Source: Morella rubra (Eukaryota; Streptophyta; Magnoliopsida; Fagales; Myricaceae). From it: 64,000 nucleotides of DNA. This document shows, one piece after another, positions 1 through 9,880 of the stretch. Numbering within the stretch: position 1 is the stretch's first letter; each line of letters begins with the position of its first letter. Location: contig CM025850.1 in the NCBI GenBank assembly GCA_003952965.2, forward strand, positions 13,970,975 through 14,034,974, in the 5' to 3' direction. Made by a program: the position numbers and the translations under genes. The notes under the pieces are model-generated. The model was not told where the DNA came from and made no database searches. It saw nothing but the letters and a program-made list of their open reading frames with translations.

Positions 1-378
1 CGAATGGAATTGTTGAATCGTTTAAATTTGATTGAATGTTGAATTACATCTACCGTCTGAACGCTACATTTAACGTTGGAAAGGATTTCTTTTCGCTTTT
101 TTTAATTAAAATAATACTAGAAAATTTTTAAAAAAGAAATTAAATAACGAATTTATTAACAAAATTGAAAATAATTAATTACAATACTCAAAAAATATCG
201 AAATAATTAAAATATAATTTGCGATAAAACAAATAGTCTATCTTGACTGTCATAGTGGGTCTAACTGCTTCAAGACTTTTTGTAACTCTTCTTGCATCCT
301 CGTCTTCCTAAATCAGAAATTGAAATCAATATTGACACATAAATTATTTGAAAAAAATCACTAAAAAATGAGCAAAAC
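1..378. other. AT-rich non-coding flank
   Basis: No gene is visible. The first 60 bases contain CGAATGG- and GTCTGAACG-like words that recur between about 4.4 and 11.2 kb. This suggests, but does not prove, that this flank belongs to the same large CACTA-like element whose right end is near 11233. Confidence 0.3.
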
Positions 379-612
379 AAAAATATAGGGTTAATTACAA
401 ATATCTCCTCAAACTATATCACTTATCCCAAAATCCCCCTAATCTTTAACTCATGTCAACTTGACTCCTTAAACTTATGTAAACGTTTCATTTTCGTTTT
501 TGACTCATTTTTAACAGCATACGACATATTCTGTCACACGTGTTTATCACGTGAGCTCCCTCATATTGAAAAGACCAAAATGACTCCATTTTCATTTTTG
601 ACTCATTGCTAT

Positions 613-1248
613 CTGATTTCCCACCAAGGCTGTCGGAAGTCCACACAAGAAAACCAATCTAATTATGTTTTGCCTGGTGAAGATGTTTCTTTTGGTGATG
701 ACTTCTTTGCCAAAGATAAACTTTTGCAAGGTAATGGACTCTCCTGGATATTGGATTCTGATATGCAGGTGGTGGGAAAAAGGGAGTTTCATACTACTGA
801 GCAACAAAAGTCGGGGCATGATGAACTAGTTCGTCAGAAAAAAGAATCCATTCAAACCCCACAAATGCTAGCTTTTAAAATCGAAGTAGAACTCTTTAAA
901 TTATTTGGTGGTGTGAATAAGAACGATAAAGAAAAGGGGAGGTCTCTGAGCTTGGTTTTGAGTCGAAGACGTCTGATGTTGCTTCCAAAGCCATTGATGG
1001 TACCACAGATAAAACTAAAGTGAAATCCACTGAAAGTTCTGCTGATTTTAGATCTAGAGACAGGCATGCAAAATCAGAAATTTTCTCCTACTGGCATAGC
1101 CAATTTCACACCCAAACAAAACCCATCTCGGGGCTTAACCCCGACCAATTTCAAACCCTCCCTAATGATGAGGATGATGATATTCCTCCTTGGTTTGCCC
1201 CCCCCCCCCCCCCCCCCCCCCCCCACTACTCGTGATGAAAATGATTAA
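613..1248 (+). pseudogene. Captured fragment of a TFIIS-central/SPOC-type plant gene
   Basis: Frame 1 (about 613-960) reads through KIEVELFKLFGGVNK and then KEKGRSL. These resemble the start of the TFIIS central domain found in plant TFIIS-M/SPOC transcription-elongation-like proteins. The reading then continues in another frame (about 963-1248) with a Ser/Arg-rich segment, an acidic DEDDDIPP motif and a proline run. That order is like the C-terminal part of the same kind of protein (P-P-G-F-G-P followed by R-D-E-D-D). The middle of the TFIIS domain and any SPOC domain are missing, so distant exons appear to have been joined with a frame change. It lies inside the MULE inverted repeats. The family assignment is from memory of conserved motifs and is moderately sure. 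Confidence 0.6.
1198..1224 (+). repeat. Poly-C tract of 27 bases
   Basis: This is an uninterrupted run of 27 C. It sits at the proline-rich end of the captured gene fragment and reads as polyproline. Runs this long are rare in plants and prone to slippage, so its length may be uncertain. Confidence 0.9.
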
Positions 1249-2164
1249 CCCAAATTATTATTATCCGCAGGAAAAGCGATGCTATAAGATTTTTCTTTTT
1301 GTTCCTATAAATATTTGAAGACAGTAAGCGGCTGAGAAGTAGAGAAGAAAGAAGAAGAGGATGCCAGAAAGGAGAAGGAAGGAAAAAGCGAAAAGGAGGG
1401 TCTTTCAAAAGAGCATCATCGAATGTGTGTGTGTGAGAGAGACTATTCTCCTTTCTTGAAAGGAACAAATCAACATAGAGAAGAAGGTAGGTTAGAAACA
1501 GGAAATCCATTTTCCCCCTGGTCCAAGCGTCATTCATAGACATGTGTAACGGAAAGGGAAACGTGATCCATCGGCATTTGTAGAAAGTTGTTTATTTTAT
1601 TCAAAAACTAAAAAGAAAAATCCGAGTTCTATCCTCCTCTATTCCTTTGTTTCATCATTCTAAATCTCTTTTTGCTGCCAACATTTCCCAGATCTCGCTC
1701 TCAGAAGACGAAGACGAAGGCGATTTCAGTTCTTTTGTATGGAAGTTTGATTGTAGTATAAAGGGGCACTTTGGTCTTTTCAATATGAGTGAGCTCACAT
1801 GATAAACACGTGTGACAGAATACGTCATACGGTGCTGTTAAAAATTAGTCAAAAACAAAAATGAAACGTTTACGTAAGTTTATGGAGCCAAGTTGACACG
1901 AGTTTAAGATTAGAGGGGATTTTAGGATAAGTGGTATAGTTTGAGGGGGGTATTTGTAATTAATCAAAAAATATATGTAACTTACCTATACAACTACTCG
2001 ATGTCAATCTAGAGAAGGTGCTCTAATCCCCAGCCTAAGAAAAGCAGAGACCCCAGACAGAGATAATGCAAGTGAAGGATTATATCTAACATGTTTATAC
2101 AATTCGGACCAATTGTTCTCATTCGAACATGTGCAAAAAGTTTTTTTTTTTAATTTTGCTCACT

Positions 2165-4355
2165 TTTTATTTTTTACTTTTTTTTTAAGAAAATTAAAAG
2201 TTTTGCATTCTGTACAACAAATCTAAATGAAAGGTCATGAGCGTCGAATAGTTTTTCATCACTGTAACAATATTAAGATCCAGAGGAAACTAACCAACGT
2301 CCTCTGCACCTGGCATTAAAAAAAAAACAGACCTTTAACGGCGGTCAAAAGCCGTTGCTAAAGGTTTTCGCAGTGGTTTTTTAGCAACGGTCGCTATAGT
2401 TCCATTGCAATAAGCTATAGCGGCAGTTTTCACGACTGCTGGTGAAGACGCAATCTATAGCAGCGGTCATGTAGCGGCGTTTTTTACCGCCGCTATATAC
2501 CCAAAGCGCAATTGTGCATTGTTTTGCCAGCGTTTCTTGAAATGCCACTACAGGTCGATTTGGATCTGCGTTTAAACATCTATAGCAGCGTTTTTGTGAC
2601 CGCCACTAAAGGTCTTTGTCAGCCTTTTTTTCTACCAGCATTTTAGAACGCCACTATATTAGTTTTAAAAACGCTGCAATAGATACATGTGTAAAAACCT
2701 GCAATTTTTTTTATATTTTCTTGTAATATGAATTTTATTATAGATTTTAATTGATTGATGCAAAAAGAGAAAAGTGTAATTAAACAAAATATATTTCATC
2801 ATGGACTAAATAACCACGTCTTACAAGTTTTGCATCAAACACAAATAAGTGAATGGCAGTTTCTCAATAGTCTAAAAACTAACAAGTAATGACATTTAAC
2901 AACAAATAACTATAACTTTAATCCTTAGTAGTTTCAGCACCTGCACCAGCACCATCTGCTCCAGCACTATCTGCACCATTTGCACTACCAATTGTAACTT
3001 GTAATAGTATTTAAAAATCTTTATACGTAGTATTAAATACATAGCTATGTACATTCTTTACACTATTTTCTATAATTAGTATAATAATATTAATTAAAAT
3101 AGGATGGGAGTAATAATATATAATACTTATAATTTAAAAGTATGTGTTTAATATTTATTATATAATTGATATGTGCTAATTAACCTAAGTATTTATATAT
3201 ATATATACCTACCTAATGACTAAATCATAGCCTCTAAAACCATATAACAACTTCAATTTTCACAAAACTCCCTCTAATTTCATATTTTATTAAGTTGGTC
3301 CTTTACAATACAATTTTTAAAATATATGAAATAATAAAATTATACATTAAAAGGAATATAATAATATATAAAATAATTATTAACTTTAAAAAACTTATAA
3401 TTAATTTTTTTTTTTTTGCACTTATACCTTATAGCCGTTTGTGTCAACAAACACTGCTATAGATACACCTTTAGCAGCATTTTTTAAAATAAACGCTACT
3501 AAAGGTGTATACTTTAGCGGCGGTCACTGCGACTGCCACTATAGATGCCTCATTTCTAATAGCGTTTGTGCACAAACGCTGCTACAAATTAGACCTATAG
3601 CGGCAGTCAATTGCAACCGCTGCTGTAAAGGCCTAAATCGGTTTGCTAAAAATTAGAACTTTAGCGGCGTTTTTTACAAACGCCACTAAAGATCTAATTT
3701 TTAGCAACGTTTTCAAAAGCGCCGCTAAAGCTCCAACTTCAAAAACGCCACTAAAAGTTAGATATTTGGTGGCATTTTTCCACAAGTGCCGCTAAAGACC
3801 CTTTTTTTGTAGTGTGGGTGGTATGTGGGTTGTGAAGTCCCCGCTTGGTCAGAGTTTCAATCGTTGGTAGAGGGAGAAGAAGATCCAGAGGAAACTAACG
3901 AAGACAATAACAAAAGTTGATCCAATATTGTCCAAACCGTCATCTTTCATTGTATGAAAACGAATAGAGAGCAACACTCTAATCAGAAAGGCCGGACTTT
4001 TGAAAACCTTTTGGCCACACATCAGACCTACAAAATAGTTCTTTGAATGCTCTTGTTTTGAATGAGACAAATTTGATGCCATAATTATTTTGTCCAGAAC
4101 TGCTTTGTAGATCTGATATATGGCCAAAAAGGTTTTCAGAAGTTCGGTCCAACTGACCAGAGTATTGCTCTCTATTTCTCTCCATACAATGAAAGATGAC
4201 TGTTTGAAAAATATTGCATCATCTTTTGTTCTCTTCATTAGTTTTCTTTGGATGCTAATATTGTTACAAAGATACAAAACCATTTGAGGCCCAACACCTT
4301 TCATTTAGATTTGTGATGCTGAATGCAAAACTTTTAATTTTCTTAAAAAAATTTT
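2165..4355. repeat. Long fold-back (inverted repeat) interrupted by a CACTA-like insertion
   Basis: The left arm is 2165-2313 plus 3815-4060. The right arm is about 4110-4355. Reverse-complementing the right arm gives the same sequence in the same order, including TTTGCATTC, AAATCTAAATGAAAGG, TCATCTTTCATTGTATG and GAAAACCTTTTTGGCCA-like blocks. Arm divergence looks like 10-20 percent by eye. The left arm is split by the element at 2314-3814. Transcription across it would give a long double-stranded hairpin. No protein product is supported. Confidence 0.6.
2314..3814. mobile_element. Non-autonomous CACTA-like element with subterminal repeats
   Basis: The right end reads TTTTTTTGTAGTG, the complement of the canonical CACTACAAAAAAA terminus. 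The left end is a weaker version beginning CATTAAAAAAAAAACAG. A 3-bp TGG duplication flanks both ends (2311-2313 and 3815-3817), as expected for CACTA. The outer about 400-450 bp on each side carry many dispersed copies in both orientations of a motif like TAGCGGCGTTTTT or CGCCGCTAAAG. These resemble the transposase-binding subterminal repeats of En/Spm elements. The core (2700-3410) is AT-rich and has no transposase. The degenerate left terminus lowers certainty slightly. Confidence 0.7.
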
Positions 4356-4627
4356 AAAAACATTCGAAAACATTCGAACAAAAACAATCCGTCCGAACGG
4401 TATAAAATCTTCCATTCAAACATAGGTGTCATCCCTGCAAATTTAACATTTTAGCAACACCGTTCAAATAGAACTTTTACAAAGTTCGAGTACTGCGCAA
4501 AAACTACAAAAATAACCGATCCAAAAACTCTCAATTAATCCCAAAAACATGTTTTTCTACTCCTAAAACATGCATTCAACTGAACTTTTACAGAGTTTGA
4601 ACCCTTCACAAAAACTACGAAAATAAC
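4356..4627. repeat. Subterminal-type repeat sequence of a larger element
   Basis: This holds CCGAACGG and GTTCAAA-type words. It also holds a unit of about 115 bp (about 4500-4612) whose start recurs at 4613 and continues after the LTR insertion (7150-7220), with the shared words CCAAAAACATG and AAAACATGCATTCAAC. It looks like tandem subterminal repeats of the CACTA-like element ending near 11233. Confidence 0.4.
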
Positions 4628-7149
4628 TGTTAGCCCAAGATTGTTTTGTAAAACAATATATTTTTTATTTTAATGATAACAAATATTAGAAGTTTTGAAG
4701 GATTTTAGATTTTATATTATCAATCCACTTCTCTAAAAGATGTATTTCAAAGATCGTGGTTTTTTCCATTTAAAATAATTATAAGTGGACTTAAACACCT
4801 TTTCACAAGTTGATGAAATCAATTTCCACATTGTAGGTACTTTAAGATACGTTGAAATGGATTGGACATTGTCAAATAAGCTGAACTTTCTCTCAAGTGT
4901 TGATAGTGTCGACACATTGCACTAGCACCCGAGATAACAATTTCAGACCAAGTTTCATAGTGTCAACACATTGCATAATGGTGTCGACACATCGTACTGA
5001 CACCCGAGATAGCTAGTACAAACCAAGTCATGGTGTCGACTCATTGAAGTTTAGTGTCGACACACTGTACTGTCTCTCAAGAGCACGACTCCAGATCAAA
5101 TTTTTGATGTGTCAACATATATCACGAGTTTGAAGAAAATTTGAAACGACGTCAAAACATTCAAATTGCTCTAAAATGACACGAGTGCCCTTCCAACGGT
5201 GATTTTGATGGTTTTGAAGACCGTTGAAGACAAAGAAGGTTTAAATATAAGAAGTTAGAAAGAAAAAAACAACGAGCGTGCGATTTCACTTGCAATTACT
5301 ATACGATCTAACTTCTATAATTCCAAGGATTAAGGCAACCCAAGAGGGAGGGTAAATTGAGTTTCTAAACTTATTCGAAACTCACCCTTTAAGAGTGTTT
5401 GCTAGCTACAAGTCTCACAAAGAGAAACGATTGCAATAAAAGATTAAACACAAGAATATATATTGCAACTCAAATAAAGAAATTAAACTTAGAACAAGAA
5501 ACTAGTAGCATAATGTAAGGAGATAAGGGAAGAAAAGCAAACACAAGATTTTTAGGTGGTTCAGCAAACCCGTCTACATCCACGCCTCAATCTACTTTAC
5601 CAAGCCTTGAGGTTTTTCATCTATCTTTCAAATAGTGTACACACTAGCTTCCGGGTGCTAGAGAACTGTACAAGTATTTTTCCGAGCTCAACACTCAAAC
5701 CCCAAGTGATTTTCGGCTCACCACTCACAACCCAACCAAGCTTGAGATATACCCTCTCTAAGCTTTTCTTTAGTGAACAACCTCACTAAAGAATCACCTC
5801 TTTTGGATATGAAGATTCAAGAATAAACTCTCCCAAAGAGTGGATATGAAAATAGAAAGTTCTATCTCTTTTATTTACACAATGACAAGAATAAGAAAGT
5901 GTAATTTGTGTGAATGATATGAGAAATATGGAATAGGAAGGTTTAAGATATTTCTCAAGTTAAGTAAACTGATATGTGGTCGTTTTTTTCTTGTTTTGAG
6001 ACATTAGGAAGGTCTTTATACAAGCCACAAATAAAAACTAGTAGTTTCTAGCCGTTAGGGTCGATTTGACAATTTTACCATTATACCAGTCGACTGCTTC
6101 AACTAGCCGTTGCTCAACGATCATAAAATTTTAATGTTGTCAAATTTTGTCTGTCATCGACCGCTAAATTTCATAGACCGCTACAATTAAAATTTTTGAC
6201 ATTTTTGAAATCCCACTTCAAAAACCAACTTCCCAAAAGTATAACCAAGGCTTGGGAGTTTATATAGGGATGATTTGAAAACATTTAAAGCGCATTTTGG
6301 TTGTCAAACATGTGATAAGAAGATTATGCACGGTTTGAAAAATATGCAAATGTGTGATTCAAATCCTTGTCAAAAATGAAACTAAGAGTTACAAAGTTAT
6401 ACCCTTTGGTCTTGAATCTTCATTTTTGAGCTCCTTGCATCTTCTTGATCTTCAATCTTCTTGTCTTTGGCTCTTTGATAAAAATGTCTTTGTCTTTGAA
6501 GATGTCATTTTGTAAACTTAATCCATTTATTGAAATCATCAAAATATCGATTGTGAACAAAAGCCAACAACTTCTAGAGAGAGAAAGTGTCTTGAAAAGA
6601 GAGAAGACTACACCTACCAAGAAAGCTTGTGATTCTCCTGCCAAACTTCAACTTTCTATAGAGAATCTTGTCCTCATGTGCACCTATATATTTTTCACTT
6701 GTTTTCTATGACTTTGATAGTATTCTCTGATATTCCTTTATACCATCATTTGTAAATCACTTGAGTGTTGGGTAAACACGGGTGTTACTCGTGTGGGTAA
6801 AAGAAATCTCGTAGATTTTGAGATTTGTGAAGTGAGTTAAAGCGCGAACTCGAAAAATGCTCTGTAAAGGTTCCTTAGCACCAGGAAGCTAAGGTGTATT
6901 TACTATTTGAAGAATAGTGAAGGAAGCCCAAGGAAGTCAATAGCCTTGGGGGTGGACGTAGGCAAGTGTTGGCCAAACCACCTAAAATTACGGTGTCTCT
7001 CTAACTCTATATCTCCTTTTTCACACGTTCATATCTCTCTTCGTGATGTTTTATGTTTTACTATTATACTACTTAAATTATCTTGAAAAAGTTCTAAAAT
7101 TTATTAAAACTCAATTCACCACCCTCTTGGATTATTTTTTAAACTTATA
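4628..7149 (+). mobile_element. Solo LTR (Copia-like), interrupted by a second solo LTR
   Basis: A TG start at 4628 and a 5-bp target duplication ATAAC at 4623-4627 and 7150-7154 bound the element. Removing the inner insertion and its duplicated target leaves about 1263 bp, a typical large LTR. The downstream part contains GGACGTAGGC followed by AACCACCTAAAA-type words, which are frequent in plant Copia LTRs. No internal gag or pol region accompanies it, so it is a fossil left by LTR-LTR recombination. Confidence 0.65.
5316..6569 (-). mobile_element. Solo LTR of the same family, inserted in reverse into the LTR at 4628-7149
   Basis: This is a 1254-bp segment flanked by the 5-bp duplication ACTTC (5311-5315 and 6570-6574), with the complement of a TGTTGGC start at its right edge. 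Read on the minus strand it aligns with the host LTR in order, including the blocks CGGAAGCTAG versus AGGAAGCTAAGG, ACTATTTGAA, GTAGACGGG versus GTAGGCAAG, and AACCACCTAAAA. The lengths of the two are nearly equal. It is a fossil with no internal coding region. Confidence 0.7.
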
Positions 7150-7154
7150 ATAAC

Positions 7155-7855
7155 CAATCCAAAACTCTCGATCAATACCAAAAACATGTTTTTCTACTCC
7201 AAAAACATGCATTCAACACTCCTAAACACATGAAAATACCCATGAGCATTTAAACATCAATTTCGTATACATATTCAAGCCACGACAATAAAAAATTTAT
7301 ACCTAAAAAACTAATAAATTTATTGATTAAATTGATAATACTCACCTCCAAACAAAGCAAGCTCCATCATTGATAATTTTCCTTCAACAATAAGACAAAA
7401 AACGTAAGAAACGGTGTAAAAGGAAAATTGGGCAATTTTTTGGTGTTTTTAGAGATTGGGGCAAAATGGGGCTCATGGTCTCATTTGTGGTATTTGTGTT
7501 TCGGGTGTTTGTTCGAACACTCTTGATTATGTTAGAATAATACGCCAAAAAAGAGGCGAGAAGAATTGCACGCATAAATATCCATTCGGATGATGTTTTC
7601 GTTTGTCCGAACGTGAATTATTTTATCTAAACGGGGTCGTTAATTGTCAAATAATGTTCTAACGATTATCCAAAGACCATTCGAATAGTTCTTAGATAGT
7701 GAAACAACATTGTTTCTTACTTTTTTAATGCTGGAATGATATATTTTATGTTCCAACGGTATTCTCCAAAACTAAAAACAATGTGATCATTACTTAAAAG
7801 ATATATAATTAAATTATAAGCATACTTTTGTTAAGTATAGATGTATTATACCACT
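7155..7855. other. Intergenic or element-internal AT-rich sequence
   Basis: No gene is seen. Scattered ATTCGAA, CCGAACG and TCTAACG words link it to the rest of the 4.4-11.2 kb repeat region. Confidence 0.3.
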
Positions 7856-7859
7856 TGTA

Positions 7860-8420
7860 GGAGTATGGAAATCTTTTTAGTACTAATTATATATAAGTAT
7901 AATAAGCACAGTACATTTATCTGTATATGTAAGTATGATACATGTACAAGAGTGTCAAGTATTAAGCACTAATAGAGTACGAAAATTCTATTAGTACTTA
8001 ATGATATGTAAGTAATTACAAACACATGTAGGTATCATAGCACATGTATAGAGTATGAAAATCTTATTACTACTTAATGATGTGTAAGTATTATTATACA
8101 CACAATGTTATTAACTCTGTAAGTACAATAGTACATGTATAAAAATCCTATCACTATATAATGATGTACGTAACAAATTACAAGCACAACGTTATTTAAA
8201 CATGTACATATGTATCGCAACACATGTATGAGAGTATGAAAATATTATTATTACTTCACAATGTGTAAATATAATAAACACAATGTAAATAACACAAGTA
8301 TATGAGCATGAAAATCTTATTAGTACCAATAGAAGTATGTTATTATGTTGTGCAACAAATCATAAACACAATATTATTAACTGTTTAAAAATACAATTAG
8401 TACTAACTATTACTATTTAT
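7860..8420. repeat. Degenerate tandem repeat array, unit about 75-115 bp
   Basis: The phrase AGTATGAAAATCTTATTAG, with variants, starts near 7862, 7975, 8051, 8139, 8231 and 8306. Each copy is followed by a TTAATGATGTGTAAGTA-like stretch and an ACACATGTA-like stretch. About six diverged copies are present. Confidence 0.55.
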
Positions 8421-8454
8421 CCATTAGTACTTAATATTATATACGACGTAAATG

Positions 8455-8485
<31 letters not shown>

Positions 8486-8935
8486 ATATAAACTATATAT
8501 AAAGTATAAATATAAGGTACTATTAAATAATATGTAAATATATGTAAATGGTTTTTAACATATGTATCATCAGTATTACCGTACATTCTAACGATTTTTA
8601 ACATTCGAACGGCATATAATTTTATATAATTTTATTTTGACATTTCTTAATATGATAATAATTTTATCTAATATTAATTTTATATGATAAAAAAAATTTC
8701 TTACTGTTTTTATTTTATCTTTATTTTAAATGATAATAATTTTATCATATTATTACAATATTTCCTAATATTCCATGTTATTTCTTTTATAATAATAATT
8801 TAATTACCAAGGAAAAATATGCATAAACCAAAAAAAAAAAATTAGATCATTAAGCACAAATACTTTATATATATACAAATCTAACTCTTCGTAGCACTAA
8901 AATAAAAATAAATAAATGACCAATAATATAAAAGA
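8421..8935. other. AT-rich non-coding stretch with a TG/TA microsatellite
   Basis: Very AT-rich sequence with a short GT-then-TA microsatellite at about 8458-8487 and many TTTATATGAT-like words. No gene is visible. Confidence 0.5.
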
Positions 8936-8939
8936 ACTA

Positions 8940-9880
8940 ATGGGTCTGCTTCTTCAACTCCACCACCAAGTGACATTATCTATCCTCTCCATGACTTCTT
9001 CCCAGCCGTCCTTTAATGCATAATCCAGTGTCTGCTGCCTCAATTCAATATGACTAAGTCTCTTGCCCATGGCTGTCAGACTACTGTTCAGGAGAACGAT
9101 AGCCTGCTCAAATGCGCCTATAATGCGGCGCTCTAAGTCCTCAATTAAACTTGTTGGTGGCAGTTGAGAATCTGCTGCTTCAGTGAGAGACCTGATTGGC
9201 TCCTCAACAGCTTGAGCTGGAACCTTGGGCTGTGGTGAAGCACCTAGATGATGTGACCTCGATCCGTGTGCGAAGCTACGTCAAGCCATCACTCTGTTGA
9301 TTGGGCCGAGCTACGTCTTCACTGGCTCATGACGCTTGACCACTGCAACAGCATCTAGAATAAATGGAGTCAACATCACCCCGTATGTTAGTACCTCTCA
9401 AGCCGTCGACTAAGCCTCAGTTCGAATCATTTGGAACATAAAGAGAGGGAGGTTGAATAGCTCCAAACATGCCATCATCAACATCAGCTATGCTCGATGG
9501 GTTGTGCACTCCGTATGATGATTGGACCAAATAGTAATCCTACCCGTCATCAGTCGAAAGATCTCATCATCCGGCAATGCAACAAAAGGCTCGATAGCAG
9601 GATAGACCCCCACACGCCTCTGAATTCCCAAGAACTGAGAGAGGATCTAGGGGGAAATCTTGACTCTAACTCCCTAGCTAAGTAAAACTCTTGGACCAGA
9701 AGTGTGCACAGGTGGCTAATCCAAGAGAGCACGCGCCCCCAACCCTGTTGGACAAGGATCGAGTGGATGGTGTGGCCCTCAAAAGTATAGTCGCAAAAGA
9801 CCAATATGGAAACGAATCTCTCAACCACCAACTAGCGCTTAAACATAAGCCCTAACGTCTCCTCTATAATCATAGGTTCC
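8940..9880 (-). pseudogene. Remnant of a 'putative plant transposon protein' coding region
   Basis: This block is clearly more GC-balanced than its surroundings. On the minus strand 9550-9831 gives an open stretch of 93 codons. It contains ERFVSILVF, TFEGHTIHS, QQGWGRV, VQEFYLARELE and WEFRGVW in that order, which resembles the N-terminal part of the plant family annotated as 'putative plant transposon protein'. Further coding-like sequence with breaks continues towards 8940. It is probably cargo or a protein remnant of the large CACTA-like element that surrounds it. The family name rests on motif memory, so confidence is moderate. Confidence 0.45.

Larger units (their letters stand above)
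388..1966. mobile_element. Pack-MULE-like Mutator element with captured gene exons
   Basis: Long terminal inverted repeats of about 200 bp (388-586 and 1762-1966) begin with GGGTTAATTACAAATA and align almost end to end when one is reverse-complemented. A perfect 9-bp direct repeat, AAAAATATA, flanks the element at 379-387 and 1967-1975. A 9-bp target duplication with long inverted repeats is the classic Mutator (MULE) signature. There is no transposase. The interior instead holds exon-like sequence from a host gene (about 613-1248), so this fits a Pack-MULE. A purine-rich stretch at 1320-1500 may be a second captured piece. The ends are well preserved, so the insertion is probably fairly young. 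Confidence 0.85.

Noticed and set aside
1226-1543. 105-codon minus-strand open frame
   Set aside because: It is the complement of a purine-rich region inside the Pack-MULE and has low-complexity composition. No family recognised.
3849-4304. 151-codon minus-strand open frame
   Set aside because: It lies wholly in the fold-back repeat, and the mirrored arm does not keep the frame. Not a gene.
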